From CAZAYP01 sp964489425 [NCBI: uncultured Verrucomicrobiota bacterium] (lineage in GTDB: Bacteria > Verrucomicrobiota > Kiritimatiellia > RZYC01), in the NCBI GenBank assembly GCA_964489425.1, contig CAZAYP010000048.1:1-44480 (forward strand): a DNA stretch of 44,480 nucleotides. Reading direction: 5' to 3'. Positions 33,342-42,190 of the stretch are shown here, in pieces; position 1 is the stretch's first letter, and each line of letters begins with the position of its first letter. Made by a program: the position numbers and the translations under genes. Under the pieces are notes generated by a model, which was given only the letters and a program-made list of their open reading frames with translations, made no database searches and had not been told where the DNA came from.

Positions 33342-34553
33342 ATGAAAAAATATGTCCATCGAAGCATTGAGTCTGTCCTGAAGAACCTGCTGAAACAATT
33401 CCCGGCGGTGGCCGTCACCGGTCCGCGTCAGTCCGGGAAATCCACCCTGCTTCAGAAGTCGCTTCCGGAGGTCCGGTATGTGACGCTCGACGATCCCGTC
33501 GCGCTTCAGCAGGCGCTGAACGATCCCGAGCTGGTTCTGGGAACCGGCGGCAAACCGGTTATATTGGATGAAATTCAATACGCTCCGTCGCTGCTGCCGT
33601 ATATCAAAATGCGGATAGACCGCAACCGGGACGCCAGGGGCCGGTTTATTTTGACCGGGTCACAGCAGTTTGCCCTGATCAAGGACCTGGGGGAGTCTTT
33701 GGCTGGACGCATTGGCTTGCTTGAGCTCCTGCCATTCAGCGTTGAGGAAACTGCGCGGGCCGGCGCAAGTTCCGGTTCTCTGGCCCGTTTTGAGCGGGCC
33801 TGTCTGCGAGGCATGTTCCCCGAGCCAACCATGAATTCCGGAATGGATGTCCCCCGGTGGTATGCCTCCTATGTCCAGACCTATCTGGAACGCGACATCC
33901 GCAGCCTGTACAACATTGGGAACTTGCGTGAATTTGAGCGGTTCCTGCAGTTGCTGGCGGCGCGATGCTCGCAGGAACTCCATCTTACCGTCCTGGCGAC
34001 GAATACCGGGGTGGCGGTCAATACCATCAAGAAATGGATATCAATTCTGGAAGCCTGCAGAATTGTTTATCTGCTTCCTCCCTATTACAGGAATCTGGGC
34101 AAGCGCATTGTCAAAGCCCCGAAGGTATATTTCTTGGATATCGGCATCGTGTGCTATCTTACGGGCATACGGGACCGGCATCATGTCCTTAACGGGCCGT
34201 TGGCTGGCGCGCTGTTTGAAAATTTCTGCGTTCAGGAGGCGCTTAAGGCGATGTTCTCAAAAGGGGTTTCGCCCCGTTTGTATTTCCTGAAAACTCATAA
34301 CGGACTGGAAGTTGATCTGCTGGCCGAGGGCATTAACGGCCGTCTGTGCCCGTTTGAATTCAAATTCTCCGGTACACCCAAGCCCACCATGTGCAGCTCG
34401 CTGGAGCATTTTGGCAAACTATTCAAGGAGTTGAATCCGGAACCCGGTAGACTGGTTTCCCTGTCGGAAAAAACGGCTCCGCTGACCCGTTCAATTATGC
34501 ATGCTTCACTGGACGTATTTCTCTCGGAGATCAGGAATCTAGCGCGGGTCTAG
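33342..34553 (+). CDS. AAA-type ATPase with DUF4143 domain
   Basis: A 403-residue protein. The N-terminal AAA_14 domain has Walker A GPRQSGKST (27-35), Walker B PVILDEIQ (about 72-79) and the sensor-like FILTGSQQF. The C-terminal DUF4143 domain has the usual LERDIRSLYNIGNLREFERFL start, a winged-helix part (VLATNTGVAVNTIKKWISILEACRIVYLLPP) and a restriction-endonuclease-like end (FLKTHNGLEVDLL and PFEFKFSG; D and E/K spaced as in PD-(D/E)xK folds). These proteins are widespread accessory genes of unknown role. AT content is higher than in the next genes, fitting recent acquisition. Confidence 0.87.
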   Translation: MKKYVHRSIESVLKNLLKQFPAVAVTGPRQSGKSTLLQKSLPEVRYVTLDDPVALQQALNDPELVLGTGGKPVILDEIQYAPSLLPYIKMRIDRNRDARGRFILTGSQQFALIKDLGESLAGRIGLLELLPFSVEETARAGASSGSLARFERACLRGMFPEPTMNSGMDVPRWYASYVQTYLERDIRSLYNIGNLREFERFLQLLAARCSQELHLTVLATNTGVAVNTIKKWISILEACRIVYLLPPYYRNLGKRIVKAPKVYFLDIGIVCYLTGIRDRHHVLNGPLAGALFENFCVQEALKAMFSKGVSPRLYFLKTHNGLEVDLLAEGINGRLCPFEFKFSGTPKPTMCSSLEHFGKLFKELNPEPGRLVSLSEKTAPLTRSIMHASLDVFLSEIRNLARV

Positions 34554-34571
34554 GGGCGCAGGGGCACGCTG

Positions 34572-35318
34572 TCAGCGGCGCCGGTTGATCAACGCCGCGA
34601 TGAACCCGGCGCTGAACCCGTTGTCGATGTTCACTACCGCCACGTTGGACGCGCAGCTGTTCAGCATGGTCACCAGCGGCGCCCAGCCGCCGAGGTGGGT
34701 GCCGTAGCCGACCGAGGTGGGCACGGCGATCACCGGGCAACTCGCCAGGCCGCCCAGCACGGACGGCAGCGCGCCTTCCATGCCGGCCACGGCCACCAGG
34801 CAGCGCGCCCGCTGGATGCGCCGCAGGTGCGGCGCCAGGCGGTGCAGCCCGGCCACCCCGGCGTCGTATACCCGCTCGACCCGGCTGCCCATGACCTCCG
34901 CGGTGACCGCGGCCTCTTCGGCCACCGGCAGATCCGCCGTGCCTGCCGACACCACCAGGACCAAGCCCCGCCGCCGCTGGCCGCGGGCGCGCCGCGCCAG
35001 CGTGCGGGCCAGGCTGTTGTGCTCAAGGTCCGGGTATTGGGCTTGCAGATCCTGGGCCAGGCCGGGCGTCACGCGGGTCAACAGCAGGCTGCCGTGGCGG
35101 CGGACCATGCGCGCGACGATTAGCCGCACCTGCTCCGCCGTCTTGCCCTGGCAGAACACGACCTCCGGGAACCCCAGGCGCAGGGCGCGGTGATGGTCCA
35201 GCCGCGCAAACCCCAGGTTCTCGAACGGCAGCGCCTTGATCTGTTCCAACGCCCGGCCAATGGTTTCGGTCCCGGCCTGCACCCGGGCCAGCAGGGATTT
35301 CAGTTCTTTTTCGTGCAA
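34572..35318 (-). CDS. larB: LarB, nickel-pincer cofactor biosynthesis carboxylase
   Basis: A 248-residue protein related to PurE. The C-terminal part has SAGTADLPVAEEAAVTAEVMG and VAGMEGALPSVLGGL plus VPTSVGYG, diagnostic for LarB, which carboxylates nicotinic acid adenine dinucleotide and releases AMP in the first step of the lactate-racemase nickel-pincer cofactor. The start is a TTG at 35318 with AGAGGTG about 8 bases upstream, overlapping larE by 19 bases. larC, the nickel-inserting cyclometallase, and larA are absent from the window. Confidence 0.9.
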   Translation of the reverse strand: MHEKELKSLLARVQAGTETIGRALEQIKALPFENLGFARLDHHRALRLGFPEVVFCQGKTAEQVRLIVARMVRRHGSLLLTRVTPGLAQDLQAQYPDLEHNSLARTLARRARGQRRRGLVLVVSAGTADLPVAEEAAVTAEVMGSRVERVYDAGVAGLHRLAPHLRRIQRARCLVAVAGMEGALPSVLGGLASCPVIAVPTSVGYGTHLGGWAPLVTMLNSCASNVAVVNIDNGFSAGFIAALINRRR

Positions 35319-36121
35319 GGTATCACCTCTTCCATGGCCCCGCTGCGGTAGCCCCGCAGGTCCAGGCTGACATAGGGGAACCCGAATTCCAGCAACGCTT
35401 GCGCAATGGCCGCGGCCAAGGCCGCCGCGCGCGGGATGAGTTCGGGCGCCACCTCGATCCGCGCCACGTCCCGGTGCACCCGCACCCGCACCGGGTCAAA
35501 GCCCTGGCCGCGCAGCCAGTCCTCGGCCTGCGCCACCTGGCGCATGGCCGCGGGCTCCAGCCGGTCGCCATACGGGAACCGGGTTGCCAGGCAGGTGTCG
35601 CCCGGTTGGTCGGCGTTGGGCAATCCGGCGGCGCGCGCCCAGGCGCGGATCTCCGCCTTGGCCAGGCCGGCGGCGCGCAGCGGGCTGAGGATGCCCAGCT
35701 CTTCCAAGGCGCGCATGCCGGGCCGCGCGCCCGGCGCGTCGTCCGCGTGGGTGCCGTCCACGACCGCGGCCAGGCCCTCGCGCTCCGCCAGATGCCGCAG
35801 CGCGCTGAACACATGCCGCTTGCACCAGTAGCAGCGGTCCGGCGGGTTGGCCGCGAAGCCCGGGATATCCGCAGCCGCCACGGGAACCACCACGTGACGC
35901 GCGCCCAACTGTTGGGCCAGGTCGCGGGCCTGGGCAACCATGCGCGGGGCGTGGAAATCGCCGGCCACCGTGGCGGCCAGCACCCGGTCGCGCCCGGCCG
36001 TATCCAAGGCCAGGCGCAGCAGGCAGGTGCTGTCCACGCCGCCGGAAAAGGCGACCACCATACCCGGCAGGTCCCGCAGTTGGCGGCTCACGCGATCCCA
36101 TTTATCAGCGGAGGTGGTCAT
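35300..36121 (-). CDS. larE: LarE, ATP-dependent sulfur transferase of nickel-pincer synthesis
   Basis: A 273-residue PP-loop enzyme. The ATP loop is S26-GGVDS. It adenylates the LarB product's carboxylate and replaces it with sulfur. The cysteine set is C97-x2-C100 (DRCYWCK) plus C177 in DTCLATRFPYG, the position of the sacrificial Cys176 of the Lactiplantibacillus enzyme. Three cysteines of this pattern are known in LarE forms that carry a [4Fe-4S] cluster and transfer sulfide catalytically instead of destroying their own cysteine; I infer that type here. It starts 2 bases before the stop codon end of priA in the same direction. Confidence 0.9.
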   Translation of the reverse strand: MTTSADKWDRVSRQLRDLPGMVVAFSGGVDSTCLLRLALDTAGRDRVLAATVAGDFHAPRMVAQARDLAQQLGARHVVVPVAAADIPGFAANPPDRCYWCKRHVFSALRHLAEREGLAAVVDGTHADDAPGARPGMRALEELGILSPLRAAGLAKAEIRAWARAAGLPNADQPGDTCLATRFPYGDRLEPAAMRQVAQAEDWLRGQGFDPVRVRVHRDVARIEVAPELIPRAAALAAAIAQALLEFGFPYVSLDLRGYRSGAMEEVIPCTKKN

Positions 36122-36125
36122 AAGG

Positions 36126-38336
36126 TCACAGGAGGGACAGCGCGTCCATGTCCACGGCGCCGGCCATGCCGCGCGGCCACTTGAACGACTTCATGGTTTG
36201 TTTCAACGGCCCGGACATGGCGCCGGCGGCGGGCGCGCGCAGGAGCAGTTGGAACCGGTACATGCCCTTGGCGCGGGCCAGCGGTGCGGCCAGCGGTCCC
36301 GCCATGGCCACGGACGGGCCGAGGACGCGCCGCAAGGTTTCCGCATACTCCGTGGCCGCCGCGGCCGTGGCCGCCTGGTCCGGCCCGCGGATGGTCACGC
36401 AAGCCACGTGCTGGAACGGCGGGTAGCGGGTCTCCTTGCGGAACGCGAGTTCCTGGTCGGCAAACCCCTCGTAGTCCAGGCGGCGCGCGGCCTGGATCGC
36501 GGGGTGAAACGGCGTGTAGGTCTGCACGATGACTTCGCCGGACACGTCGCCCCGGCCGGCGCGGCCGGCGACCTGGGTGATGAGCTGGAACGTGCGTTCC
36601 CCGGCGCGGAAATCCGGCAGGTGCAGGCCCAGGTCGGCGTGGATGATGCCCACGAGGGTGACGTTGGGGAAGTGCAGCCCCTTGGCCAGCATCTGGGTGC
36701 CGATCAGGATATCGATTTTCCCGGCGCGGAAGTCGCCCAGCACCTCGTGGTAGGCGTCCTTGCGGGTCATGGAGTCGGAGTCCATCCGGCGCAGGCGGGC
36801 GCGGGGCAAGATCTGGGCGACGAGTTCCTCCACCTTCTGCGTGCCGGCGCCCGGGTAGCGGAACGCGGGATCGCGGCAGGTCGGGTTGGGGCAGGTCTCC
36901 GGCACCGCTTCGCGCCAGCCGCAGATATGGCAGCACAGCAGCGGGCCGACTTTGTGGTAGGTCAGGGTGACGCTGCACTGCGGGCAATGGGCCACGTAGC
37001 CGCACTTGGTGCACAGCAGCGAGTTGGAGAACCCGCGGCGGTTGAGGAACAGGATCGTCTGCTCGGCCTGGTCCAGGCGCACGCGGATGGCTTCCACGAG
37101 GTCCTGCGACAGCACATGAACCTTGCCGGCGCGCTGGGTTTCGATGCGCATGTCCACCACGCGCACGAACGGCATGCGGCGGTGGTCCACGCGATGGGTC
37201 AGCTTGACCATGTGGTACTTGCCGCGCTGGGCGTTATAGTAGGACTCGAGCGCCGGCGTGGCCGAGCCCAGCACCACGGCGCAACCTTCCAGGCGGCCGC
37301 GCAGCACGGCCATGTCGCGCGCGTTGTAGCGCGGGGCCTCCTCCTGCTTGTAGCTGTGCTCGTGTTCCTCGTCCACCACGATCAACCCCAGGCGCGGCAC
37401 GGGCGCGAACAGCGCCGACCGCGCGCCCACCACGACCGGCGCGCGGCCCGCGTGGATGCGGTGCCACTCGTCGTGGCGCTCGCCGTCCGACAGGTGGCTG
37501 TGGAGCACCGCCACCCGGTCGCCGAACCGGCCGCGGAACCGCTCGACGGTCTGGGGCGTGAGCGCGATCTCGGGCACGAGCACGATCCCGCCCTTGCCCT
37601 GGCGCAAGGCATGGTCCAAGGCCTGCAGGTACACCTCGGTCTTGCCGCTGCCGGTCACGCCGAACAGGAGCACCACCGGCGGTTGGCCGGTGTCGATGGC
37701 GCCGCGGACGGTCTCGAACGCCACCTGCTGCTCGGGCATCAGCGTCAGCGGCTGGGTGGTCAGAATCTCGCAGCCGGCAAAGGGATCGCGGGCGGCGCGG
37801 TCGGCGGCGATCTCCGCCACGCCCAGCGTTGCCAGGCGCCGGGCCATGGCCTCGCTCGCGCCGGTGGCCTTGAGAAAATCACGGAGCTTGCCGGGACCAA
37901 TGCGGCAAAGCGCGGCCAGCACTTCGCCCTGGCGCGGGGTCAGGCGCGCGGCGGCCGCGGGGTCGGCCGCCGCGGGCAGCGGGCGGATCATCAGCGCCTG
38001 CTTGAAAGCCGCGCCCGGCCGCCGCACGGCGCAGGGCAGCAGGGTGCGGACGGCCTGCTCGAACGTGGCCGCGTAGTAGTCGCTGATCCAACGGGCCATC
38101 CGCAGCAGGTTGTCGCTGATGTAAGGATGGTCGCCCTCCACCGCCCGGACTGCCTTGAGGTCCGCGCGCGCCGACGCATCGGCCAGGCCGATCACGTAGC
38201 CCCGGGCCTGGCGCGCGCCAAACGGCACGGTGACCAGGGACCCGATCGCCAGGCGGGCCGCCAGGTCGGCCGGAACTTCGTAGTCGAAATCCCGGTCCAG
38301 GGCCAGGTCCACGATCACCTTGGCGATGCGGGGCAT
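36126..38336 (-). CDS. priA: Primosomal protein N' (PriA helicase)
   Basis: A 736-residue SF2 helicase that reloads the replisome at stalled forks. The N-terminal IAKVIVDLALDRDFDYEVP is the family's fork-binding domain. Walker A is GVTGSGKTEVYLQAL (about residues 220-235), Walker B VVDEEHEHSYKQEE with the DEEH motif, and a zinc-binding insertion follows (CTKCGYVAHCPQCSVTL, CCHICG, CPNPTC; about 440-500). Helicase motifs IV-VI include LIGTQMLAKGLHFPNV. I use the ATG at 38336, where the family usually starts with MPxIAKV; a TTG at 38363 would add nine residues and overlap yjbQ. Confidence 0.94.
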   Translation of the reverse strand: MPRIAKVIVDLALDRDFDYEVPADLAARLAIGSLVTVPFGARQARGYVIGLADASARADLKAVRAVEGDHPYISDNLLRMARWISDYYAATFEQAVRTLLPCAVRRPGAAFKQALMIRPLPAAADPAAAARLTPRQGEVLAALCRIGPGKLRDFLKATGASEAMARRLATLGVAEIAADRAARDPFAGCEILTTQPLTLMPEQQVAFETVRGAIDTGQPPVVLLFGVTGSGKTEVYLQALDHALRQGKGGIVLVPEIALTPQTVERFRGRFGDRVAVLHSHLSDGERHDEWHRIHAGRAPVVVGARSALFAPVPRLGLIVVDEEHEHSYKQEEAPRYNARDMAVLRGRLEGCAVVLGSATPALESYYNAQRGKYHMVKLTHRVDHRRMPFVRVVDMRIETQRAGKVHVLSQDLVEAIRVRLDQAEQTILFLNRRGFSNSLLCTKCGYVAHCPQCSVTLTYHKVGPLLCCHICGWREAVPETCPNPTCRDPAFRYPGAGTQKVEELVAQILPRARLRRMDSDSMTRKDAYHEVLGDFRAGKIDILIGTQMLAKGLHFPNVTLVGIIHADLGLHLPDFRAGERTFQLITQVAGRAGRGDVSGEVIVQTYTPFHPAIQAARRLDYEGFADQELAFRKETRYPPFQHVACVTIRGPDQAATAAAATEYAETLRRVLGPSVAMAGPLAAPLARAKGMYRFQLLLRAPAAGAMSGPLKQTMKSFKWPRGMAGAVDMDALSLL

Positions 38337-38352
38337 GCGGGCGGTGGGGTTG

Positions 38353-38769
38353 TTACTCGCCAATCATTTTCACCAGCACGCGCTTGCGCCGCCGGCCATC
38401 GAACTCGCCATAAAATATCTGTTCCCACGGGCCCAGGTCGAGCTGGCCCTGGGTGATGGCCACGACCACTTCGCGGCCCATGATGGTCCGCTTGAGGTGC
38501 GCATCGGCGTTATCCTCGGCGCCGTTGTGGGCGTACTGGTTGTACGGTTTTTCCGGCGCCAGCTTCTCGAGCCATTTCTCGAAGTCTCCGTGCAGGCCGC
38601 TCTCGTCATCGTTGATGAACACGCTGGCGGTGATGTGCATGGCGTTCACCAGGGCCAGCCCCTCGCGCAGCCCGCTATCCTCCAGGCACTGCGCCACGCG
38701 TGGTGTAATGTTGATGAACGCGCGGCGGCTGCCGGTTTCGAACCACAGCTCCTGGCGATAGGTTTTCAT
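38353..38769 (-). CDS. yjbQ: YjbQ/UPF0047 family protein
   Basis: A 138-residue small beta-rich protein. The family signature [22 protein letters not shown] contains the conserved His and the N/D pair, followed by [39 protein letters not shown] near the C-terminus (conserved H and the LGxWQxI segment). Members have been annotated as secondary thiamine-phosphate synthases, but the biological role is unsettled. The ATG at 38769 removes seven unconserved residues from the longest reading. Confidence 0.88.
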   Translation of the reverse strand: MKTYRQELWFETGSRRAFINITPRVAQCLEDSGLREGLALVNAMHITASVFINDDESGLHGDFEKWLEKLAPEKPYNQYAHNGAEDNADAHLKRTIMGREVVVAITQGQLDLGPWEQIFYGEFDGRRRKRVLVKMIGE

Positions 38770-38840
38770 GGCGCTGGCTGATCCCCCCATTTTTTAGTGC
38801 TGTTGTTTGCGGCTCCAGTTGCTATAAGAGCATTTACCAT

Positions 38841-40277
38841 ATGCACCACCTGATGGCTAGATGGCTTCTGGCGTTATGCCTCCCTGCCGCCGCGCGCGGC
38901 GCGCCCGTGCCGGACCCGCTGCGCCTGGACCTGCCCGCAGCCATGGCCCAGGCCCTGGCCCACAACCTGGACCTGGCGCGCACCGCCTACGCCGTGCAGA
39001 AAAGCCAGCTTGGCATCCGCCTGGCGGAAACGGGCTTCGAGCCCCAGGCCGCCCCGCTGGGCGCCGGCGGGTTGCGCAATGGCCAGGTGGATTGGAGCGC
39101 CGGCCTGCGCGCGCAGCAGAAAACGCGCTGGGGCACCGCCCTGGGCGCCAGCGGCCAGGTCGGCCGCAACGCCGCGCTCAGCGCGGCCACGGAGGACGAC
39201 TGGCGCTCCACGCTCCGCGTCGAGCTGCGCCAGCCGCTCCTGAAAAATTTCGGCCCCTTGATCCATAACGAGCCGGTCGTGCGCGCGGGCGAGACCTGCC
39301 TGACCGAGCAGCGCCGCTGGGAGCTGCAGCAAAACGATCTCGTGGTCGAGCTGGTGCGCACGTTCGAGAATATCCTGCGCCTGCGCAAGGAAATCCAGTC
39401 CGACGAAGGCGTGGCCCGGCGCATGGAAAAGCTGTACACGCTGACGCGGGCGCGGGAGCAGCAGGGCCGCGCCACCCGCGTGGACACCCTGCGCGTGGAG
39501 CTCAAACGCGGCCAGGCCCAGTCCCGCCTGGAAAACAACCGCGAGACCCTCTACTCGCTCACCCGTGACTTTGCCCAGCTCCTGGGGGTGGGGCTCGAGA
39601 CGGAATTCGACCTGGAAGCGCCGCCGCTGCTGGATATCGCCGTCACCAGCGACACCGAGGCCGTGACCACCGCGCTGGCCAACCGCCTGGATTATGCCCA
39701 GGTGCTGCAGGATTACCACGCGCGCCACCGCGCGGCGCGCATCGCGCGGCGCGGCCTGTATCCGGACGTGGCGCTGGTGATAAGCCGCGAGCAGGGCGGC
39801 GCCGGCGCGGATCTCGGCCACGCCTTTGACCGCGACGACACGGACTGGTTCGCCGGCCTGGCCGGAGACTTTGACCTGAACCAACACGCCAACCAGCTCA
39901 CGTACCAGCAGGCCGAACTGGACACCGACTCCGCGGCGCAGACCATCCGCATCCGCGTGCTCACCATCACCCGCGAGGTGCTTCAGGGCCTGTCGCGCTA
40001 CCGGCGCGCCGGGGCCGATCTGCGGATCGAGGAGCGCAACCTGGCCCTGGCCCAGAACCGATCCGCGCTGGCCCAGCACCTGTACCAGGCCGGCCGGGGC
40101 GACAACTTCTCCGTCACCGACGCCGAGGACGCGCGCGTCCAGGCGGAGAGCAAATACCTGAAAGCCCAGGCCGAGGTGGTGGTGACCGGCTACGACCTGC
40201 TGCGCTGCCTGGGCACGCTGCTGGAGAGCCCGGACGAGCTCAAGCCCGCGGCCGCGGGGGCCCGCCGCGATGGCTAG
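38841..40277 (+). CDS. TolC-family outer-membrane channel protein
   Basis: A 478-residue protein with a signal peptide (MARWLLALCLPAAARG). Two helical-hairpin repeats typical of TolC/OEP proteins are visible: MAQALAHNLDLARTAYAVQKSQLGIRLAETGFEPQ in the first and YQQAELDTDSAAQTIRIRVL, then ALAQHLYQAGRGDNFSVTDAEDARVQAESKYLKAQAE in the second. These trimerise into a tunnel from periplasm to outside. It opens a four-gene export operon: its stop overlaps the adaptor gene by 8 bases. A TATAAG box lies a few bases before the start region. Confidence 0.85.
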   Translation: MHHLMARWLLALCLPAAARGAPVPDPLRLDLPAAMAQALAHNLDLARTAYAVQKSQLGIRLAETGFEPQAAPLGAGGLRNGQVDWSAGLRAQQKTRWGTALGASGQVGRNAALSAATEDDWRSTLRVELRQPLLKNFGPLIHNEPVVRAGETCLTEQRRWELQQNDLVVELVRTFENILRLRKEIQSDEGVARRMEKLYTLTRAREQQGRATRVDTLRVELKRGQAQSRLENNRETLYSLTRDFAQLLGVGLETEFDLEAPPLLDIAVTSDTEAVTTALANRLDYAQVLQDYHARHRAARIARRGLYPDVALVISREQGGAGADLGHAFDRDDTDWFAGLAGDFDLNQHANQLTYQQAELDTDSAAQTIRIRVLTITREVLQGLSRYRRAGADLRIEERNLALAQNRSALAQHLYQAGRGDNFSVTDAEDARVQAESKYLKAQAEVVVTGYDLLRCLGTLLESPDELKPAAAGARRDG

Positions 40278-41502
40278 ACGGCGATCCTCAACGCTGGCCC
40301 TGCTCCTGCTGGCGGCGGCCGTCCTGGCGGCCGGCGTTTACTTGAAGCGCGCGTTCCCCGGGGGCAAGGCCACCGCCGGCGGCCTGGCCGTCGCCATCAC
40401 CAACGCGCCCCTTGAAGTCTGGTCGGCCTTCGAAGGCGTGCTTGAGGCGCGCCACGTCAAGATGATTATGTCCCAGGTCAGCGGCGGCACCACCGTCGTG
40501 GAGCTGGCCCCGGAAGGCAAGGCGGTGCGGCGCGGAGAAATCATCGCACGCCTGGACGGCAGCAAGATCGAGCAGGAGCTGGTCAAGCTGGAACACGACC
40601 TGGCCCTGGCGGAACTGTCCCTCGACGCGCTGGAAAACGCCCAGCAGCCACTGGAAAAACAGGACCTGCAAAGCCGCCTGGCCGAGGCGCGCTACCTGCA
40701 CGACACGGAAAAGCAATACCTGGAAGACAGCCGCGCCCTGGTGGCGCAGGAACTGGTGTCCGCGCAGGAACTGGCCCAGCAGGCCTACAAGGTGGACGAG
40801 CTGCTTTCCAAGAAAAACCAGATCGAGAAGCAGTTGGACCTGACTACCCGCCACCTCCACCCGTCGCAGCTCGCCCGCGCCCGTGCCGACGTCGAAACCT
40901 TCCGCCGCCAACGCGACCTGGCCCGCGAGCAACTGGCGCGCTGCACCGTGACCGCGCCGGTGGACGGCCTGGTGGTGTACCGGCCGGTGTACCTCGGCGG
41001 CGAGTACCGCACCGTGCGCGTGGGCGATAACCTGATGAAGAACCAGTCGTTCATGTGCATCCCGGACCTGGCCGATCTCGTGGTATTCTGCTTCGTGCCG
41101 GAGTCCGACCTCGCCCGCGTGGCCGTGGGCGCGCCGGCGTCGATTGCGCCGCTGGCCTATCCCAACGTCCAGCTGCACGGCGCGGTCGAATCCATCGGCG
41201 CCATGGCCCAGTCCCGGCCGGAATCCCCGGCCTGGCAGAAGTTCTTCCCCGTGACCCTGCGGCTGGACCAGACCGACATGGACCTGCGGATCGGCATCTC
41301 GGTGCTGGCGCGCGTGTTGTCGTACCGGCGCGACAGCGCCCTGCTGATCCCGCGCGCGGCCGTGACGTGGCGCGGCGACCAGGCGTTTTGCCGCCTGGCC
41401 AATGGCAAGGCCGAGCGCGCCCTGACCCTGGGGGCCGGCAACGAGCAGTTCCTCGAAGTGATCCAGGGCCTGGTTCCTGGCGATCGCGTGGAGCTGCCAT
41501 GA
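40270..41502 (+). CDS. Periplasmic adaptor (HlyD/membrane-fusion protein)
   Basis: A 410-residue membrane-fusion protein. An N-terminal helix (TLALLLLAAAVLAAGVYL) anchors it. A half-lipoyl motif (GTTVVELAPEGKAVRRGEIIARLDGSK) is followed by a long coiled-coil hairpin (about residues 95-215) and the second half (CTVTAPVDGLVVYRPVYLGGE). The beta-barrel part comes last. It joins the ABC pump in the inner membrane to the TolC channel. Its stop overlaps the ATPase start (ATGA). Confidence 0.88.
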   Translation: MARRRSSTLALLLLAAAVLAAGVYLKRAFPGGKATAGGLAVAITNAPLEVWSAFEGVLEARHVKMIMSQVSGGTTVVELAPEGKAVRRGEIIARLDGSKIEQELVKLEHDLALAELSLDALENAQQPLEKQDLQSRLAEARYLHDTEKQYLEDSRALVAQELVSAQELAQQAYKVDELLSKKNQIEKQLDLTTRHLHPSQLARARADVETFRRQRDLAREQLARCTVTAPVDGLVVYRPVYLGGEYRTVRVGDNLMKNQSFMCIPDLADLVVFCFVPESDLARVAVGAPASIAPLAYPNVQLHGAVESIGAMAQSRPESPAWQKFFPVTLRLDQTDMDLRIGISVLARVLSYRRDSALLIPRAAVTWRGDQAFCRLANGKAERALTLGAGNEQFLEVIQGLVPGDRVELP

Positions 41503-42182
41503 GCGCCTCGCCCCCGATCCTGTCCATGCGCGCGGTGACCAAGTCCTACCCGGCGCCAAGCGGGCCCGTGCCGGTCCTGCTCCACCTCGACCTGGACATC
41601 GCGCCGGGCGAGTTCGTCGCGGTCACCGGCCCCTCGGGGTCGGGCAAGTCGACGCTCCTGAACCTGGCCGGCCTGCTGGACCGGCCTTCCAGCGGCGCGG
41701 TTGTATTTGACAACCGTCCGGTGGCCGGCCTGGCCGAGGCGGAGCTGAGCGGGATCCGCAAGCATGCCATGGGCATGGTGTTCCAGAGCTTCAACCTGCT
41801 GCCCCACCGCAGCGTCATGGACAACGTCATGTTCCGCTTCCGCTATTTGGACGTGCCGGTCGCGGAGACGCGGCGGCGCGCGGCCGCCGCCCTGGAGCAG
41901 GTCGGCCTCGCCCCCCTGGCGCGCAAGCCGGTCCGGCTGCTGTCCGGGGGCGAGATGCAGCGCGTGGCCATAGCCCGGGCCACAGCCTGGCCGCCGCGCC
42001 TGCTGCTGGCTGACGAACCCACCGGCAACCTGGACGAGGGCTCGGCCCACACGGTCATGGAGCTGTTTGCCCGCCTGCACCGCCAGGGCATGACCATTGT
42101 CATGGCCACGCACAACCTGCAACTGCTGGGCTATTGCCAGCGCCGGCTGGCTTGCCACCAGGGCCGGGTCACGGAGGCCTGA
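41499..42182 (+). CDS. ABC transporter ATP-binding protein (MacB/LolD type)
   Basis: A 227-residue ATPase. Walker A GPSGSGKST (44-52), Q-loop VFQSFNLLPHRS, signature LSGGEMQRVAIARA and Walker B LLLADEPTGNLDEG are intact, with the switch His in MATHN. This is the subfamily that drives MacB-, LolCDE- and FtsEX-type mechanotransmission permeases. The true start is the ATG at 41499, overlapping the adaptor gene; the long frame that opens further upstream is only the adaptor gene read in another frame. It is followed 8 bases later by the permease. Confidence 0.93.
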   Translation: MSASPPILSMRAVTKSYPAPSGPVPVLLHLDLDIAPGEFVAVTGPSGSGKSTLLNLAGLLDRPSSGAVVFDNRPVAGLAEAELSGIRKHAMGMVFQSFNLLPHRSVMDNVMFRFRYLDVPVAETRRRAAAALEQVGLAPLARKPVRLLSGGEMQRVAIARATAWPPRLLLADEPTGNLDEGSAHTVMELFARLHRQGMTIVMATHNLQLLGYCQRRLACHQGRVTEA

Positions 42183-42190
42183 TCCCGCCG

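Noticed and set aside
35940-38456. An 838-codon plus-strand frame opposite priA
   Set aside because: Antisense to priA, whose helicase and zinc motifs are complete.
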